The position numbers were made by a program, and so were the translations under genes. A stretch of 7,575 nucleotides of DNA from Candidatus Omnitrophota bacterium. Lineage in GTDB: Bacteria > Omnitrophota > Gorgyraeia > B26-G9. The notes under the pieces are model-generated. The model searched no databases. It saw only the letters and a program-made list of their open reading frames with translations, and was not told the DNA's origin. Shown here piece by piece: positions 5,454-7,575 of the stretch. The stretch is taken from assembly GCA_022013205.1 (NCBI GenBank), contig JAKLQT010000033.1, positions 1 to 7,575 on the forward strand, given 5' to 3'. Every line of letters starts with the position of its first letter. Position 1 is the first letter of the stretch.

Positions 5454-7478
5454 CTACCGGCCTAATCCCGGGATTTTTACAAACAAAAGAACAATACCCG
5501 CAAGCATCAGGAGAACCGCAAAAAGAATTTTCATATTAAAGACGTAACACGTCTTAACCTCATTTCCGGCCTTGATCTGTTTTAACTCGATATAAGGAAT
5601 CGGCGCCCTGCGATACCATCCGGTAATTTCCACATCCCTGCCAATCAGCGACGGAGCGATAAAAACCCCAAAAAGCCAGCTAAACAAGGCAAGCGGCTGT
5701 TTATAATCCAGAAATATTATGCCTGTATCGTCCTGAATAACAAAATCCTCACTCCAGATCAAACCCGGTTTACCGCGGCCGATAAGCTTGCCCTTAAGCG
5801 TGCACGGCACCGGCCTGATCATCGACACCTTAACTTTTTTTAAAAGCGAGGATATGTTCATCTCGGGAAAATACGAAAATTTATACATGAAAAACACCCT
5901 GATCAAAAAAGCCAGTCCGAACATTAGTACCCCGGCCTTCATCATGCCCGCGTCCCGGTACACGGCAAAATGCGCCGCGGCAGCCGCAATAACCAGCCCC
6001 GGCAGCCATGAAACCAGCAGATCTATAAAAAACTCATCCCAGTAACTTTCCGGTTTTTTGTCTGTAAAGCGTACATAAGGAGCGCTGCCTTTTGATAGCG
6101 ACTGGCTGCTTAAAGCCAGCAAGCGCTTGGCAATCAAAGGATGCGTTGAATGCAGCTCATAGTACATTGCCCAGGGATTCCAAAGGTCCCAGCGCATCGC
6201 GCCTTTAAGGGTTTCCTTATCAACTTCCCCTCCCATATTTTTCGGATTATAACTTGTTATTGCCAGAGAGCGCGCGCTCATAGGGTCAAATACTCCCATG
6301 GCTTTTATGCTTTCCAGTTCATGCTTTCTGCCTTCGGAGCCTTTCTTTTTATCTTTTCCGGCAAGGCCATAGCCGATCTTTACCAGTGCTGAGGCCAAGA
6401 GGTTCGGATTCTTGGTAACCTCCCCGGAAAAGCGGTCAGCAAAATACTCTCTTACCCGGGAAAACCACAAAACAATATATTGCGAAATAATATACAGTAT
6501 ATACGCCCCGATCGCTAAGGCATAACGCGGCAAAGCAGACCTATCATTGCCGCGGCTTTTCATGCGTATCAACACGCGGTAAATTTGATATAAGATCAAC
6601 GGTACTAAGTTGGCAATTGTCATTACCAGCATATCCCAGTGAACAGCGTGTCCTATTTCATGCGCGACTACTGCCTCCAGCTCTTCCGGTTCCAGCAAAT
6701 GCATAAGCCCTGAGGTAATTACAATACGCGCGTTATTCGGCGTATGCCCGTAGGTAAAGGCATTAGGTGATCCGTCCGGAATAATACCGAAGCGGGGCAG
6801 GTTCATATTGTTTTTAGCGCATACGCTTTGCGCAAAACGCTGCAAATGCCCCGGCAAGTCATTTATTTGAACCCACGAAACCCGATAAAACCAGCGCAGC
6901 GTGATATCCATGATAAAAGGAGAAAGCCCAAACTGCAGCACGGCAAACACGAGCATTAATATCATGGCTATGCTCATGCTCATGACTTCAAAATGTACCA
7001 GGCTTATCAACACAAGGCTCAGTAATCCATAGAGAAAAACCAGCGTCATTGCTGATACAAGAGATAAGTTCGGCAATGGCATAGGGACAACAGTCTGCTC
7101 CTGAAGAGCACTATCGTCCAGGCCTTTTTCAAGATTAATGCCGATATTAGTTTTTCCTGAGGCGGGAAGCTTATTTATCTCTCCTTCATCAAGCCATATC
7201 CCTTGTGTAGCCCGGCAATAATCTATGAGCAAGTCTCCGTTAAACAGACTCAGCTCAATAAGCGGCTTTTGCGTATAGGGGTTGCACCGTTTAGACGGCC
7301 GCGGGTTTTGCAGGGCTTCTTCTATTTGTAAGCGCACATACTGCGGTGTATTCGTAAAATAAAATATCTCTCCCTTGTCCAGCCATACGCCAGAACACTT
7401 AGGGCACACATCAACAACAACACCCTGCCTGGTCATCGTTGAGACAAGTTCTACATCACTGCATGCGGCGCATTTCAT
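5454..7478 (-). CDS. Zinc-ribbon, M48 (HtpX/Ste24-like) membrane metalloprotease, OB-like domain
   Basis: This 674-residue protein begins with a TFIIB-type zinc ribbon (C3, C6, C25, C28, then SGVWLDKGEI). A second copy at 65-101 keeps the GIWLDEGEI ending but only one Cys of each pair (C65, C88). Membrane helices lie at about 138-162 and 166-190. The M48 peptidase domain has the zinc-binding HEIGH (273-277), the third ligand E344 in REYFAD, and the STHP motif (444-447), as in HtpX. Further helices are at about 283-303, 317-338, 483-505 and 512-533. A soluble stretch (about 555-635, containing VIQDDTG, GRDVEITGWY and PYIELKQI) looks like an OB-fold beta barrel; a final helix spans about 645-667. 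It probably degrades misfolded membrane proteins. AGGAG six bases before the ATG fixes the start. It is larger than HtpX (about 290 residues) because of the added domains. What the ribbon and OB-like parts bind is unknown. Confidence 0.92.
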   Translation of the reverse strand: MKCAACSDVELVSTMTRQGVVVDVCPKCSGVWLDKGEIFYFTNTPQYVRLQIEEALQNPRPSKRCNPYTQKPLIELSLFNGDLLIDYCRATQGIWLDEGEINKLPASGKTNIGINLEKGLDDSALQEQTVVPMPLPNLSLVSAMTLVFLYGLLSLVLISLVHFEVMSMSIAMILMLVFAVLQFGLSPFIMDITLRWFYRVSWVQINDLPGHLQRFAQSVCAKNNMNLPRFGIIPDGSPNAFTYGHTPNNARIVITSGLMHLLEPEELEAVVAHEIGHAVHWDMLVMTIANLVPLILYQIYRVLIRMKSRGNDRSALPRYALAIGAYILYIISQYIVLWFSRVREYFADRFSGEVTKNPNLLASALVKIGYGLAGKDKKKGSEGRKHELESIKAMGVFDPMSARSLAITSYNPKNMGGEVDKETLKGAMRWDLWNPWAMYYELHSTHPLIAKRLLALSSQSLSKGSAPYVRFTDKKPESYWDEFFIDLLVSWLPGLVIAAAAAHFAVYRDAGMMKAGVLMFGLAFLIRVFFMYKFSYFPEMNISSLLKKVKVSMIRPVPCTLKGKLIGRGKPGLIWSEDFVIQDDTGIIFLDYKQPLALFSWLFGVFIAPSLIGRDVEITGWYRRAPIPYIELKQIKAGNEVKTCYVFNMKILFAVLLMLAGIVLLFVKIPGLGR

Positions 7479-7575
7479 AGCTTACTCCTGACATTTATTA
7501 TTTTTTGCGATACGGTTATTCCTATTATCCTGAGCATTCTTCCCTGATAATTTTAATATATTTTTCCTGCCCGGC

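Noticed and set aside
5078..6392. Plus-strand open frames antisense to the MscS and M48 genes
   Set aside because: They have low-complexity translations with no recognisable domains and lie opposite strongly supported genes.
7525..7575. Minus-strand open frame running in from the right edge (ending GQEKYIKIIREECSG, stop at 7525-7527), possibly the C-terminus of an upstream gene
   Set aside because: Only 16 codons are visible, and another frame in the same stretch is also open. This is too short to call a partial gene.

Overview
The window looks like chromosomal DNA from an uncultured Gram-negative-type bacterium. The gene content (an MscS channel, an HtpX-like M48 protease behind TFIIB-type zinc ribbons, a divergent GroES paralogue, an exported-looking J-domain protein) and its style would fit candidate phyla such as Omnitrophota. 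That placement is an impression: the window holds no rRNA or universal marker gene.

Layout. The left part (1-1890) carries one plus-strand gene for a 550-residue protein with a hydrophobic N-terminus, a J domain and HEAT-like repeats. Its upstream region is unusually readable. It has a perfect TGTGA-N6-TCACA palindrome, an overlapping tandem 11-bp repeat, an extended -10 sigma70-type promoter with 17-bp spacing, and a perfect 14-bp palindrome just downstream of the predicted start of transcription. The J-domain gene is clearly more AT-rich than the rest of the window. A convergent gap of about 200 bases (1891-2097) follows, containing REP-like, RAYT-style sequence and an inverted repeat.

The right part (2098-7478) is a run of five minus-strand genes. 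In transcription order they are: a zinc-ribbon/M48 membrane metalloprotease with an OB-like C-terminal domain; an MscS-type mechanosensitive channel; a GroES-family protein with an insertion; an RNase Z-like metallo-beta-lactamase hydrolase; and an inositol-monophosphatase-family phosphatase. Gaps are 48 to 134 bases, so they could be one loose operon or several units read in the same direction. A second REP-like scar lies between the channel and GroES genes. No convincing promoter or strong intrinsic terminator was found inside the run.

How the genes may work together is inference only. Protease, channel, co-chaperonin and, across the gap, a J-domain protein all concern protein quality control or envelope stress. 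The RNase Z-like and IMPase-like enzymes are general housekeeping hydrolases. There is no rRNA, tRNA, CRISPR array or intact mobile element. The least explained parts are the J-domain/HEAT gene with its regulatory region and the composite architecture of the M48 protein.
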